This document shows positions 53,930 through 64,000 of a stretch of 64,000 bases of DNA, piece by piece; position 1 is the first letter of the stretch; every line of letters starts with the position of its first letter. Under the pieces are notes generated by a model. It did not search any database, was not told the DNA's origin, and saw nothing but the letters and a program-made list of their open reading frames with translations. Source of the DNA: Dromiciops gliroides (Eukaryota > Chordata > Mammalia > Microbiotheria > Microbiotheriidae). The stretch lies in the NCBI RefSeq assembly GCF_019393635.1, contig NC_057863.1:126501-190500 (forward strand). The letters are read 5' to 3'. The position numbers and the translations under genes were made by a program.

Positions 53930-54990
53930 GTCTTAAAAATAATTTGTTTTATGGGATAACTCTCTGGTCAAAGAGAGGGGGTAATGGATAACAGAGAAAA
54001 CTGGGGATGACAAAAAAGAAGACATCAGTAAAACGTATTGAATACAAAGCCATGGTTTCTGATGTTGAACTGTGACAGTGCCAAAGACTTTAGTAGGAAG
54101 AACTTTCTAGATCTTTTGTCGCTGTGGCTGTAGCACCTGCAGTAGCCCCCAGGGGTTGCTTCCCAGGATGATGCCGAAGGAGACTGGGATGGACACCTGG
54201 ATCCTCCCAGACTCCTAGGTTCAGGGTTCTGGCCAGTCTCCTTATCAGTGGCTGCAGAGGAGGGGGAGGGGGAGGAAGAGGAGGAGGAGGTAATCGGGGT
54301 AGTGGTGATTTGACTTGGCTGGCACATGCTGCCTCCTCCCTCTCTCTTAGGGTGTCTCGATGCCTGCCCTGTGTGTGTCATTTAGTTGGCACATGGTGGG
54401 GACGGCTACCTCCCCATAGAATGACTGAGTGCTGAGCAGGAGGCAGCATTAGCGGCTGTAGAGGTGGGGTATCAGTCCTCTTCGTGAAGAGAGGGAAACA
54501 ACATTTATTAAGCACCCCCTCTGTGCCAGGCACTACGCTAAGGGCTTTAATGAGCAAGGCGGACCCTTTTCCAGCTCATCGATGGTTGTAGGGATTGGAA
54601 GCAGGTCTCGGGGCTGAGCTGCCTCCAACAGGGAATGAAGAAAACTGGTGGGCCAGGGTCTGACTTGCCTGATTAAGTGATTTTTATTCCGACACCCCCT
54701 CCCCAAGCAAAGTTGTACTTCGGGACTTACAGGCAAGAGAGATAATTCTAACCCTCTTAGAAATCGGAAAGCCAAAGGAGCGCGGGTCGCTTCGGGATGG
54801 TCGTCCTGCCAGGTGAGCGTTTCAGAGACCGCGATGAGGTCCAGGTGAGCAGTCAGTGGGGAAAGGAGAGGTAGCTTCCCGGCGTTCCCCCGGGAGACCG
54901 CCAGAAGAAGGAGGCGAGGCTCCTCCGCTTCCCCACCCTCCCGCCCCCCATCGCCTCCCCAGCGGCTCCTACCGCTGTCATTCCCTACTT
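53930..54990. other. No recognised gene; short old repeat
   Basis: 54487-54545 is a copy of the 'catttattaagcacccc' and 'gccaggcactacgctaag' repeat. A 155-codon minus-strand frame (54533-55000) spans this repeat and GC-rich DNA and is probably chance. Confidence 0.4.
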
Positions 54991-55339
54991 CTCTAGCCAC
55001 CTCCTGCGGCTCTCCCTGTCCTGTGTCCCCGCCCCCATTGCCCCGCCTCTTCTCCCCCTCCTGTAGCCCCGCCCCCTTCCCATAGCCCCGCCCTTTCTCT
55101 CCAATTTGCCTTCTTGCGGCCGCTTCCCTCTAGCCCCGCCTCTTCTCCAGGTTTGCACCTCCCATTTGTCCCTCTCCCAGCTCCTTTTCCTTCGGCTCTC
55201 CCTCTCCCAGCCGAGGTTCCTACTGGGCCCCCTACTAACCTTCTGGTCTTCTTACACCGTACATAAACCCCAGGTCCCCCTCGGCCCAGTGACCCCGGCC
55301 TCCCTCTCTCGATTCCCGGCATTTTCTCTAGCCGTCCCT

Positions 55340-55600
55340 CATCTCCCCATACTGCGTCCATGGCTTCCACAGGAAGCCTTCCCCACCCCCTCCCGATCCC
55401 AGGGCCTTCCGTCGCTCCATTCTCTCCTGTGCTATAGAACTTGTTTTGTATATATTTGTTTGCATGGTGTTTCCCCGATTAGATTTTAAGCGCCCTGAGG
55501 GCGGGGACTGTTTTTTGGCCTCTTGTTTGTCTCCCCAGAGCTTAGCACACCGGCACATAATACACGTTTAATCAACGTCTATTGACTAGCCTCCAGTTTA
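55340..55600 (+). repeat. L2 LINE 3' end inside the promoter region
   Basis: 'ccacaggaagccttcccc', 'tagattttaagcgccctgag', 'ggcggggactgttttttgg', 'agagcttagcacaccgg' follow L2 order. Confidence 0.8.
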
Positions 55601-55669
55601 GCCCAGTCCTTTCTCATGCTCTACCTCCCCAGCGGACTCTCTTCTATCCCCGCCCCAAACCCCGCCCCT

Positions 55670-55795
55670 TCTCCGCCCGCTCCGCTTCTCCCAGCTGTCG
55701 CTGTTCCCTATCTCCGCCCCCTCCCTTATGGCCCTGCCCCTTCTCCGCCCGCTCTGCCTCTTCCAGCTGTCACTCTCTTCTTTCTCCTTCTCCAG
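55670..55795. repeat. Imperfect tandem duplication of a GC-box unit
   Basis: The unit cttctccgcccgctc, then ttcccagctgtc-type text, occurs at about 55668 and again at about 55739, a period of roughly 70 bp. Confidence 0.7.
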
Positions 55796-55905
55796 TGCAC
55801 TCGCTCCTCCCTCCCTTCTCCCCGCCCCCCTCCTCGCCCCGGTGGGACTGAGTCACGTGCTTCGGCGGCGGCGCCTGCGCAAAGTGCGCCCGGGCGGCTG
55901 TCAGG

Positions 55906-55971
55906 ATGAGGAGGCGGCGGCGGCCGGCGGCCTGGCCCCACGGTTCCCGCGGCGGCCCCGGCGCCCGCTGA
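55906..55971 (+). CDS. Upstream ORF in the 5' leader
   Basis: The ATG at 55906 opens 21 arginine/glycine-rich codons (MRRRRRPAAWPHG...) ending at tga 55969-55971. It lies before, and in a different frame from, the proposed main start at 56019. It matters only if transcription starts upstream of 55906, which the sequence alone does not show. Confidence 0.35.
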   Translation: MRRRRRPAAWPHGSRGGPGAR

Positions 55972-56018
55972 GGCCGCGCCTGTCCCGGCCCCGGCCCCGC
56001 TGTCCGCTCGGGCCGCTC

Positions 56019-56061
56019 ATGGCGCAGCCGGGCCCTGGAGGAGGAGAGACCGCTTCCGATG
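56019..56061 (+). CDS. Probable first coding exon of an unidentified gene
   Basis: The ATG at 56019 in the CpG island core encodes MAQPGPGGGETASD and one base of the next codon, followed directly by a gtgaga donor at 56062. The length, low complexity and position are typical of a housekeeping gene's first exon. The start context (cgctcATGg) has G at +4. I do not recognise the protein, and no later exon was identified in the remaining 8 kb, so the gene body may lie beyond the window. Confidence 0.6.
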
Positions 56062-56664
56062 GTGAGACCGGAGGCGGCGGCGGCCGGGAGGGACGGAGGG
56101 AGGCCCGAGCCGGGCCCGAGTTCGAGCCGGAGCCGGAGGCGGGGCGGGGCGGGGCCCCGGGATTCCCTCGGTCTGTGCGGGCAGCGTTCAAAGCCCTGCC
56201 CGGGGAGGGGGCGGGGGCGGGGAGGCTGAGCCGCTCGGCCTTTCCCGCCCCCTGGCCTGTGACCTTGTCGCCGCCTGAACGGCCCGCGCGGCCCCTGGGG
56301 CTGCCCCTTCCCTCCCTCCCGCCGCTCCAGAACGTGCTGTGGCTCCCAGGGGCCGCCGGGATGCCGGGACGAGCTACCCCCCCCCAAGCCCTCCTGCTCC
56401 TCTTGCCTAGCCTAGGAGAGCCCCTTGAGGCTGCTCCCCGAACCCCCCACTTCCCCTCTGCAGCTGGGGTCGGGCGGCCTCGGTGCCCAACGCGTAGCCC
56501 GAGCACTGGTGCAGCTGGAGTCGGCTTGTGGGATTGTGGGTAGACTGGCCAGAGGCCGTAATCTGCATCCTTGGAGTAACTGGATCCTGGGCTAGAGGAG
56601 GGAGCCATGTCACCCGATGCTTGTACCGTGTGTGTGTGAGTCTGAGACCCAACTAAGCCAAGAC

Positions 56665-56705
56665 ATACATGTGTGTGTGTGTGTGCGCGCGCCCTCGCGC
56701 GCTCA
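56665..56705. repeat. (GT)n/(GC)n alternating repeat
   Basis: Alternating purine-pyrimidine tract 'gtgtgtgtgtgcgcgcgccc' with Z-DNA-forming composition. Confidence 0.9.
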
Positions 56706-56709
56706 TGGC

Positions 56710-58565
56710 TGGGGTTGGGGCTGGACCTAGAGCTCAGAGGCCGGAAGACGTGGGTTCAAGTCCCAGGCCACTGGAGCAATGCGGGTGGCACATCTGCCTT
56801 GGCTCCCTTGGCTGTGCCCCCTGCGTGCTTTGTTGTGTAAATGTCACTTTGTTCCAGCCCCGGGACTGGAAACAATGTTATCAGATCTTGGGGCCAGGCC
56901 CTCTGGGGGTGGGCGAAGATGTCTGAAGAGGCACCTCCACTCCTGGGGCAGAGCGGGACAGGGAGGTGTCTCCTGGGTCCACAAAGGACTTCTTGGTACT
57001 TAAGGCTGCCCTTCTTTGATGTCCTTTGATGCCATTGTCCCCGGGCTGTGTGGATGGGAGGGTGGTGGCATTTTCATTCAGTTGTCAAACATATTATGCA
57101 GCTGCAGGCGGAGATCCAAAAGTCCAGTTAACGCTAGACTTACAGCTCTTTACACTTGGACGTATTTCTGTGTTTCAAATATTCCTCCATCTGTATCATC
57201 TTCCATTCATTTCTATGCCCTGTATTTGTGCGTAGCCTCATGGCTTGAAGGAACGCTACCTCTCCTGGCGCCCACCTGCTGCATTTTGCAGATGAGGACA
57301 TAGGTTCCAAGGTGTTAAACTTGCTCCTAGTCACGCAGGTTATGCGCTGCGGAATGATACAGACTCACAATTGTTTTCACTGGAACATGCCGAAATTGTA
57401 CTTAGACTATAGTCTAACAACTCCCTAGTTACCCTTTCATTTACCATTCATCTGTTGCTCTTTGCAGATAGGTTTGTGCACCCTTGGTTGCACAGTTCTC
57501 AGCTTGCCAGATGCTAATTGTTTGTGGCTAAACTGTTGCTGTTTTTCAGGCTCTTCTGGTATTTGCATTATGCAGGCTTATTCAGTGAGTTAAATTTGTG
57601 TATGGAATTATAGTCAGTGGTGCTGATGTCCTTTCTTCTGTCCATAACCCTACTTTCTGACAGTAACATAATAGGTCAGGACTGAAGTATTTTAATTGCA
57701 TATAGTCATTTTGATTTTTGTTCAGACATGTGCTTTGACTGTCAGCCCACAGACTCAGTATCAGTAAGGACTCAACGCTCTGGCTATTCAAATGTAATTA
57801 ATTCCATCTTTTGTGACATTATTTGGCCGGCTTTCTGATTTTTTTCTAGAAGAAAGGGAGACTTTTTTGGTTAGTTATAAATCTTTGGCTTTTCTTATTC
57901 TTATCCATATTTTCTTTCCAACTTTAACCCCCAATTCTCAACCATTCTCACTGGGCCGTTGTTTACATTGATTTAATTTGGGTTAGAGTCTTATCAAACT
58001 CTTCACAAAATTTCTGTACTTCTGTGGCATCTGCAGATGATGTCAGTGAATAAGTTGCAGTTATTTTCATGGTGGTCTTATCAAAAACATGGTAGTGCCC
58101 CCCAAAATTATATTTCTTGTTGCCTTTGGACACAGGAGAAATTCAACTCTGTCAGCTCCTTAATTTGCCTCAGAGCAGGACCTGCGTGTGAGCTCCATTC
58201 AAATAGAAGTGCTATCGAGAAGGATGGTAGAAGAAAATGAGTAGTGTTTCCTGATAAATAAGAGAAGAAGGTGGGTGTAAAACCAGTTTAGAGAAAGCTA
58301 GTGAAAGACCCAACTAAGCCAAGACATACTGAGACTACTGAAGGCTGAAACTGGACAGGCAACAGGAAAAAGGGGGGGAGGAATATCTCCAAATATATGT
58401 ATACTCATGTGTGCAATCCATATGGATAGATGCATACATGTGTCTACATATGTATGTACATGCGTATTTGTGGATGCAGAAAACCCGTGTGTACATAAAT
58501 ACACATATTTAAGGTTTCTCAAGTGTCTTAGTGCAGATTAAATCTCCACTGAGATAAACACCTTA
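56710..58565. other. Intron-like sequence without recognised exons
   Basis: Mostly unassigned. A worn minus-strand MIR lies at about 57270-57350 ('gcagatgaggacataggttc'). A 24-bp word at 56645-56668 recurs at 58306-58329. Confidence 0.4.
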
Positions 58566-58567
58566 TG

Positions 58568-58731
58568 TTTTTTTTTTTTGTTTGTTTGTTTGTTTTTAGT
58601 GAGGCAATTGGGGTTAAGTGACTTGCCCAGGGTCACACAGCTAGTAAGTGTTAAGTGTCTGAGGCTGGATTTGAACTCAGGTCCTCCTGATTCCAGGGCC
58701 GGTGCTCTATCCACTGTGCCATCTAGCTGCC
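58568..58731 (-). repeat. tRNA-derived marsupial SINE with TSD
   Basis: acaccttatgttt is repeated on both sides. Confidence 0.95.
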
Positions 58732-58754
58732 CAAAACACCTTATGTTTATAACA

Positions 58755-58960
58755 TTAATAATAATGGTAATGACGATAGCTAGCATTCATGTAGCTATTT
58801 GACATTTGCAAAGTACTTTATGACTATGATTTTATTTGATCTTCACACAACCCTGAGAGGTAGGTCCTTTCAGTATTACCATTTTACAGATGAGGAAATT
58901 GAGGCAGTCAGTGACTTGATCAGGGCCACACAGCCCATGTTCAAGTCTGATGCTCTAGAC
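58755..58960 (-). repeat. MIR-type SINE
   Basis: 'tttgcaaagtactttatgac', 'gatcttcacacaaccctgag' and 'gatgaggaaattgaggcagt' follow minus-strand MIR order. Confidence 0.7.
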
Positions 58961-58964
58961 CCTA

Positions 58965-60100
58965 TGGACACAGCTTTTCACCCTTAAGGACAGTGCACCT
59001 GCTACATCTGGACTTGACCCTCATGGTCCTTTTAATGCTTATACAGAGAAAACAACAATGGAAAAAGCAGCTCCGGACCAAACGTCAAAAAGAGACAAAC
59101 CAGTATTGGAAGCCATGATTGGATGATGATGATGAGATACTGGGAAAGATAGCCAAGTTTTGGAAAAACATCTCAGGTCTGACTAATGGGGGAGAGGTGA
59201 CTTGAAAACATCAGCTACCAAACTCTAGATGCCGACTTTCCTGTCCATCTTTACTGTCAACTCTTTGGAAGAGTAATGGACCCATGAATTGACAGCCAGC
59301 CTCAGGAAAGAATTGGAAGGGAAACAATAGCCTTTCTCATCTCAGATAATATTCCATAGCAGCCCATCACAGATTAACTGAAAGAGAAAATACAGGTTCC
59401 AGGGCATTTCTTATTTGTAGACTAAAAAGCATTTGTTTTGATGGATTGCTTTGACACCCCCTCCTTTATTGCCTGTTAACATGCCACTCCCCCCATCCTG
59501 AAAAAATCCTCACCTAGTCCTTCCATCCCCCTAACAATCATACTATGTCTGTTCTGCCTGAGTGGGATGGGAGTACACCCACTGACCCCTGTAATAGAGA
59601 CTCGAGGAGAAAGGAGGCCAAAGCATTGATTTTATTTCTTTCGAAAGAAAGGTGTACCACACTCACTGGGACAACCAGGAGGTGTGACACACCGGGATTA
59701 GAAATCAAGCAGTTTTTATACTTTTTACAGACATCTAATTTGAGCAAAATGCGGTAATTGGGTTCAGCCATAAATCATTCTCCTGGAATGTTAGCGATTA
59801 CTTATTTTGCAACATTTTCAGTTTCTGCAACAACTTTATCATGTCTACGTAATGTCTCAGTGCAGACTCTTTGAAACAGTTTTTAAGTTGATATGCCTAT
59901 ATTTAGAAAGGGGGGGGATAGTAGCTTCCCATTATTGCCTCTCTAGAAAAAAATAGAGGGAGAGAAATAGGGGGCTGTAAAGGACTTTAAGACTTTGAGA
60001 TCAGATCACTAGGCCGAAGGGGGGGGGCACTTTCCATCTCAGTGGAGGGTCATATCCATATGTCCCTCTCATGCCCTTTACAATTGGTGCCTCTACTTTC
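58965..60100. other. No recognised gene
   Basis: Unassigned. Short overlapping frames at 59538-59771 on both strands have no family resemblance. Confidence 0.35.
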
Positions 60101-60109
60101 TTTCCCTTT

Positions 60110-60275
60110 TTCTGTGTTCTGTTGTTTTTCAGTCATCTCCAATTCTTCCTGACCCTATTGGGGTTTTTTTGGGCAAAGATACTGGCATTGTCTGCCGTTT
60201 TCTTTTCCTGCTCCTTGGGGTTAAGTGACTTGCCCAGGATCACACAGCTAGTGAGTGTCTGAGGCCAGATTTTCT
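60110..60275 (-). repeat. MAR1-type CORE-SINE
   Basis: 'gttgtttttcagtcatctcc', 'gaccctattggggttttttt' and 'cacacagctagtgagtgtc' follow minus-strand MAR1 order. Confidence 0.8.
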
Positions 60276-60399
60276 CTCTTTTCTTAAGCCCTTACAGTCT
60301 GGCTTCCAGTCGGATTCCACCAGAACTGCTCTCTCCACAGAGCTCTTATGGGCAGATTCAGTGGTGGAGAAGGGAGCTAGAAATGTGCTCTCCCTTTAA

Positions 60400-60546
60400 T
60401 AGATAGGAATCTAGGCCTTTTCTTCTCTCTTTACCAAATTCTTATTCTCCTTAATAAATGCTTAAAAGTCTAACTCTTGCTAATAATTTATTGGCGACCA
60501 CTCATTAGATATTTTAGACAGTTTAGCTAGAATTTTAGCCTTAACA
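60400..60546 (+). mobile_element. LTR family B fragment, opposite strand
   Basis: Reverse complement of the R-U5 end of the copy at 34834-35310 ('ccttaataaatgcttaaaag', 'gacagtttagctagaatttt'), ending TTAACA. ERV fossil fragment. Confidence 0.7.
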
Positions 60547-60547
60547 C

Positions 60548-60845
60548 TTCTGCCCTCCCTGATGTCCTTTAAGTACCAGCTGAAATCCTGTCTTGGAGAG
60601 GAAGCCTTTCCCAATTCTCAAGTCCATTGCCTTCCCTCTCTTCATTACTAACAACTTGTTGGTACATATTGGTTTGCTTGTTGGTTTACCCATTAGATTG
60701 TAAGCTCCTCTCACCAAAAAAAAAAAAAAAAAGATCGTAAGCTCCCTGGGGGTGGGAACTTTCTTTTGCCTCTTTTTGTAACCCCAGCTCCCTAGCACAG
60801 TGCCTGGGATATAGTAGGCACGTCATAAAATGCTTATTGACTGAC
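60548..60845 (+). repeat. L2 LINE 3' end
   Basis: 'gtaccagctgaaatcctg', 'aggaagcctttcccaattct', 'cctagcacagtgcctggg', 'aaaatgcttattgactgac'. A 17-A run sits in the middle (60717-60733). Confidence 0.85.
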
Positions 60846-60849
60846 TGAT

Positions 60850-60965
60850 GCTGAACATGGGAGATATTTAAGCTCCCTTGAGAAGCTTACAGTCTAATGA
60901 GGGAGAAAAAAATAAATATATACAGGAGAAATAGTAAATAATTAGCAGAAAATATGCATTAGGAT
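60850..60965 (-). repeat. Old LINE-type repeat fragment
   Basis: 'aagcttacagtctaatgagg' and following text are shared with the repeat split at 43930-46130. It may continue after the LTR at about 61890-62000 ('ggaaaggcttcttgtaaaag'). Confidence 0.5.
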
Positions 60966-60967
60966 TG

Positions 60968-61410
60968 TGTAATTTAAGATTCTAAATGTGGATTCTAATG
61001 TGTTCCCCCAGTTTGGGGGAAACTGACTAAAAATCACTGATAAAACGAGTTTAGGTTTTTAAGGGTTTATTGGAAAATAGAAAGAAAAAGATTGAGAACA
61101 GAATTCTAACAGTCTGGCATTCCTATCTTTCCTCAAATCTCCTGTGTAGTCCTCTGCCGCCACCACCATCAAGTCCGGAAGCCAAAAGGGCCCGCGCTCT
61201 CTGCGCAGGCTCCCTTTCCTCCTTCCTGTCTCCTCCCAGACCATAGGAGGCTCCTCCAGTTGATTGGCTGGTAGACTTGATAGACAGCACCCATGAGCAA
61301 GCGTCATTTCCTGACGCCAAGGAAAAGCCACAATGCCTCTGAGGCATTTTCCTCATGGTGGAGCTCTCCACAGCAAGTCTCCAGTAGGTGGCGTCATTCC
61401 AATCATTACA
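60968..61410 (-). mobile_element. LTR family B, copy with adjoining ERV 3' part
   Basis: TGT...ACA ends. Read on the minus strand it is directly preceded by 'caacaggggggac', a polypurine tract, so it is the 3' LTR of an endogenous retrovirus. The whole element is broken and no intact gene is visible. Confidence 0.75.
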
Positions 61411-61885
61411 GTCCCCCCTGTTGTTCCTCAAGAAACAAAATGTTTCCTTGACGGAACAGTAAAAAGAATATAATAACTATTGCTAACTAATAATATGTGA
61501 ACAATAATATAGAAAAGGAAGAGAGAAAAGTTTTGTCCAGAGGGGTGATTTTTTTTTTTTTTTTGTCCTCATGAACCGACGCTTTGACATTAGTCTTGCA
61601 AAGGGAGGGCCTCTGCAGAGAGTACATGTTACAGATGGTGTATATTATAACAGAGAAAAAAACAACAAAAACAACAAATCAAAACTGTTCATTTAAAGTC
61701 TCTGAAAGTCTTTTCTCAGATGTCCTCTAGGTGTAGTCGTGGAATGGAAGTCTTTTCAGGGGTTGATGTGTGGATGCTGGTAATCAGCCAGGAAAATTTC
61801 CTACAAAATTGAGCTTAACACAACTTTAAAATAGCTTTGTCAATAATCAAATCAAACAATGAAAGTTCTCAAAAACATCCAATCA
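61411..61885 (-). mobile_element. Internal 3' remnant of the family-B ERV
   Basis: Sequence upstream (on the minus strand) of the polypurine tract. No protein domain is readable. The LTR-edge word ccaatcattacag recurs at 61875-61887, which suggests where the remnant ends. Fossil. Confidence 0.5.
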
Positions 61886-61889
61886 TTAC

Positions 61890-62535
61890 AGGATTAAGGT
61901 AGATTGGGAAAGGCTTCTTGTAAAAGATTTTTAGCTGGGACTTAAAGGAAGCTAGGAAAGCCAGGAGGTGGAGAGAGATTTCCATCCAATTTTGTATCTA
62001 TTCAAGAGAGAGAGAACCTCCTAGAACCCTCTGATTTTTATTAATCTGTGTGGCATAAAACCGGGAGGTGGAAGCTCCCCAAAGGGACTTGTTGCTGCCT
62101 CTGAGATTCAGCCCATGGTCCAAGTCAAGGCAGGCTTGCCTACTGATGCTGCTTCTTACTTTCCTTCAGTGCTTATTTCAGTAGAGCCTGTGGGCTGGGC
62201 TCACTGAGCTTCCTGGATGAGCTCCAAATCCTTCGAAGTAGTTGGGCCTAACCATGTAAAAGGAAAAACCAAGTGGATGAAGAAATGCCCATAGTTTGCG
62301 TTACAGTTAGATGGGTAACCTAGAGAGGTTTTCGATCCATGTGTGTGTCTGAACATGGAGAACTCTCCAGTTACGCAGAGACATAGGGTATTATGCTCCT
62401 TGGTGGATTCAGCCTGAGACCTAGAGCCCAAGAGCCTTGGGCCCTCCTTAATACCAACCTCTGACCAACTGCCACTGATGGGGAGGGGTTAACCTAAGAG
62501 CCCCCACCCCCATCACCAGCTCTGCTTTCAGCTTG
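61890..62535. other. No recognised gene
   Basis: Old repeat text to about 62000, then unassigned sequence. Confidence 0.35.
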
Positions 62536-62539
62536 GCCT

Positions 62540-62900
62540 GTGCAGCTATCATCCAGGGAGGGGTCTCTTGTGCTTTAGTCTGTCCAGTTTTTGCGTGTGA
62601 GCTGTTCCACCCAGCTGTGTCATCTGCTGATTTAGTGGGGTTGTCACCATGCCTTAATGCAAGTCATAGATCAAATGCAGGTGAATTCTCGTGTACCTTA
62701 TTAGAAACTGCCTTCCGGGTTCAGAATAGAAGTAGTCTGAGCAGCTTTGTCAAGTGCTTTGCCAGAACGTAGGCAAATGATTCCTATCAGATTCCCCCAC
62801 TGACTAACAGTCAATGTCCCAAACCGCGGAGGGGAGTTCAGTCGCCAAGGCCCGCCTTATTTCATTGTAGATTCTGGTTTCTTCCCAGCATTTAGGGCTT
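62540..62900 (-). repeat. L3/CR1 LINE relic
   Basis: The plus strand has 'tgtcatctgctgatttagtg' and 'agctttgtcaagtgctttgc', complements of CR1 RT text. Probably continues at 63230-63640. Confidence 0.65.
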
Positions 62901-63063
62901 GGAACCCTTCCCTAGTCCTGCTTTCCTTCAAGTACCTTCACACAAGGCTCAGAGATCCAGGGCCCTGGGCTTGTCAGTAATCCTGGGGGAAGAGAAATTC
63001 CACTGAAGGTACCTGGGAGTTGACTTACCCAGCCACACCCAGGACTTAGAGAAAACAACTAGG

Positions 63064-63216
63064 GGGGCAGCTAAGTGGCGCAGTGGATAAAGCACTGGCC
63101 CTGGATGCAGGAGAACCTGAATTCAAATGTGACCTCGGACATTTGACACTTACTAGCTATGTGACCCTGGGCAAGTCACTTAACCTTCATTGCCCCAACA
63201 AAAAAAAAAAAGAAAA
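63064..63216 (+). repeat. tRNA-derived marsupial SINE with TSD
   Basis: gaaaacaactagg occurs before and after it. It splits the L3/CR1 relic. Confidence 0.94.
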
Positions 63217-63229
63217 AGAAAACAACTAG

Positions 63230-63640
63230 GAAACGATGTGCAGAGGTAGCACAGTCCTCCCTTCCCCCAGTTCTTTTAGGACTTTGGCATGCAGATTATC
63301 TGGGCCTGGGAACTGGGCATCTTGGTCCTTTTACTATCTGTCTCTTATCTTGGCTATCAGCTCCTTGTTAGTCATTTTGTTTCTGACCTTTGCAGTCCAA
63401 AGGTGGTTCTCTTCTTCACAGCAAACAGAAGCACAGTGAGATGGTCAGCTGCTCTCCAGAAGCAGGCCTCTCTCTTCTAGGCGCCTCTGCCTTTGTCTCC
63501 CAGTGGAGTTTCTCAAGAACCCTGTGGATTTCCCTTTGATTTCCTTCCAACCTCAGCTCCTTTGGGGCCTTAGAGCTGCTGACACACTGTGCCTCATCAG
63601 GAATCTTTTCTTGTGTATGATGGGGAGAGGCATTTCTTTC
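63230..63640 (-). repeat. L3/CR1 LINE relic (continued)
   Basis: 'gcagattatctgggcctggg' and 'gctatcagctccttgttagt' are complements of CR1 text near the RT domain. Short frames here are shadows. Confidence 0.55.
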
Positions 63641-63699
63641 ATTCTCCTCTAACTGGTTTATGATGAGATTTATTAAAGCTCCATCATGCATCCATTTGT

Positions 63700-64000
63700 G
63701 GCGTATTGTCTGCAGATGGAGATGCTGCTCTCTGCCTGGGGTTTATTGGGTTCTACTGCTATATTCCATTGTTTGTGGCTCTTCCATGCTTTCTTTAGTC
63801 AGGCCCAGGTTGGTTTGATGACTATTGCTTTGCAGCATAGTTTGGGCTCTGGTCCGGGGAGACCAGTTCCCCTGTGCTTTTGTTCCTTGTTTCCCTTGAG
63901 ATTCTCTACCTTTGTCTCCTCCACGTGGATTTTGTTAGAATTTTGTCTATAAAGTGTGAGATTTAAAATTGGATATAAGAGCATTAAACTCCCCTTTAAC
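63700..64000 (-). mobile_element. L1 ORF2 fragment at the window edge
   Basis: 'ggtttgatgactattgcttt' and 'gcagcatagtttgggctctg' parallel the ORF2 text at 3345-3400. It is diverged and runs off the window. Confidence 0.6.

Larger units (their letters stand above)
55000..56330 (+). promoter_or_regulatory. CpG island promoter with many GC boxes
   Basis: Repeated ccccgcccc/ccccgcct boxes (Sp1-type) occur from 55027 to 55745. An L2 tail (55340-55600) lies within the block. A CpG-dense core follows at 55850-56330, with a cacgtg E-box at about 55853 and an NRF1-like 'gcctgcgcaaagtgcgcc' at 55872-55889. This is the expected promoter of the gene whose first coding exon is at 56019. Confidence 0.8.

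Noticed and set aside
54533-55000. 155-codon minus-strand frame upstream of the CpG island
   Set aside because: It runs through an old interspersed repeat at 54487-54545 and has no recognisable domain.
55728-56608. Long open frames on both strands in the CpG island (up to 271 codons)
   Set aside because: High GC content removes stop codons by chance. The frames are low complexity and run through the proposed first exon donor at 56062.
59040-59160. Possible second exon of the gene starting at 56019
   Set aside because: The short open text near 59049 lacks convincing splice sites and any recognisable protein feature.

Overview
The window is vertebrate nuclear DNA, and its repeats point to a marsupial. 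It holds about thirty copies of a young tRNA-derived SINE (A-box-like TGGCGCAGTGG, B-box-like GAGTTCAAATC, oligo-A tail). It also holds older MAR1/MIR-type CORE-SINEs, marsupial-type L1 and half-L1 (HAL1-like) elements, L2 and L3/CR1 relics, and several endogenous retrovirus LTRs. The species cannot be fixed by reading. Well over half of the window is interspersed repeat.

Layout. 1-19 kb is repeat-rich. It contains an L1 with a 5' inversion (2219-5262) with its target-site duplication (TSD), a lone KRAB-A exon on the minus strand (6573-6698), an internally deleted L1 (9410-11478 and 15045-15315) broken up by a HAL1-like element (11487-14340), and a probable solo LTR (15633-16021). 19.3-41.4 kb carries one apparently intact KRAB zinc-finger gene on the plus strand: a promoter with a ZNF143-like site near 19361, a start exon (21040-21129), KRAB-A (22848-22974), KRAB-B (33893-33985) and a long zinc-finger exon (38826-40618). 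All splice phases agree and give a 682-residue protein with 14 tandem C2H2 fingers. Decayed finger sequence lies on both sides of the array.

The 11-kb intron between KRAB-A and KRAB-B is largely one old minus-strand L1. Into it went a HAL1-like copy (28690-31563), a solo LTR (26521-27631), two SINEs and a fragment of an RPL10A retrocopy that abuts L1 3' sequence. 41.5-55 kb is again repeats: a HAL1 copy with its TSD at 44038-46029 inside an older LINE, a minus-strand L1 ORF2 at 48140-50400, and LTR and L2 relics. 55.0-56.3 kb is a GC-box-rich CpG island with the first coding exon of an unidentified plus-strand gene (56019-56061); its remaining exons were not recognised. 56.3-64 kb is intron-like sequence with SINE, MIR, L2, L3, LTR/ERV and L1 relics.

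The KRAB zinc-finger family is known to bind retroelements and recruit TRIM28 for silencing. It is noteworthy, though only correlative, that this gene sits inside such a deep stack of retroelements. The most unusual structures are the near-identical inverted HAL1 pair that brackets the promoter, start exon and KRAB-A exon; the RPL10A/L1 junction; the relic fingers flanking the array; the lone KRAB-A exon; and tandemly duplicated SINE-plus-TSD units. No wholly new gene system was evident.
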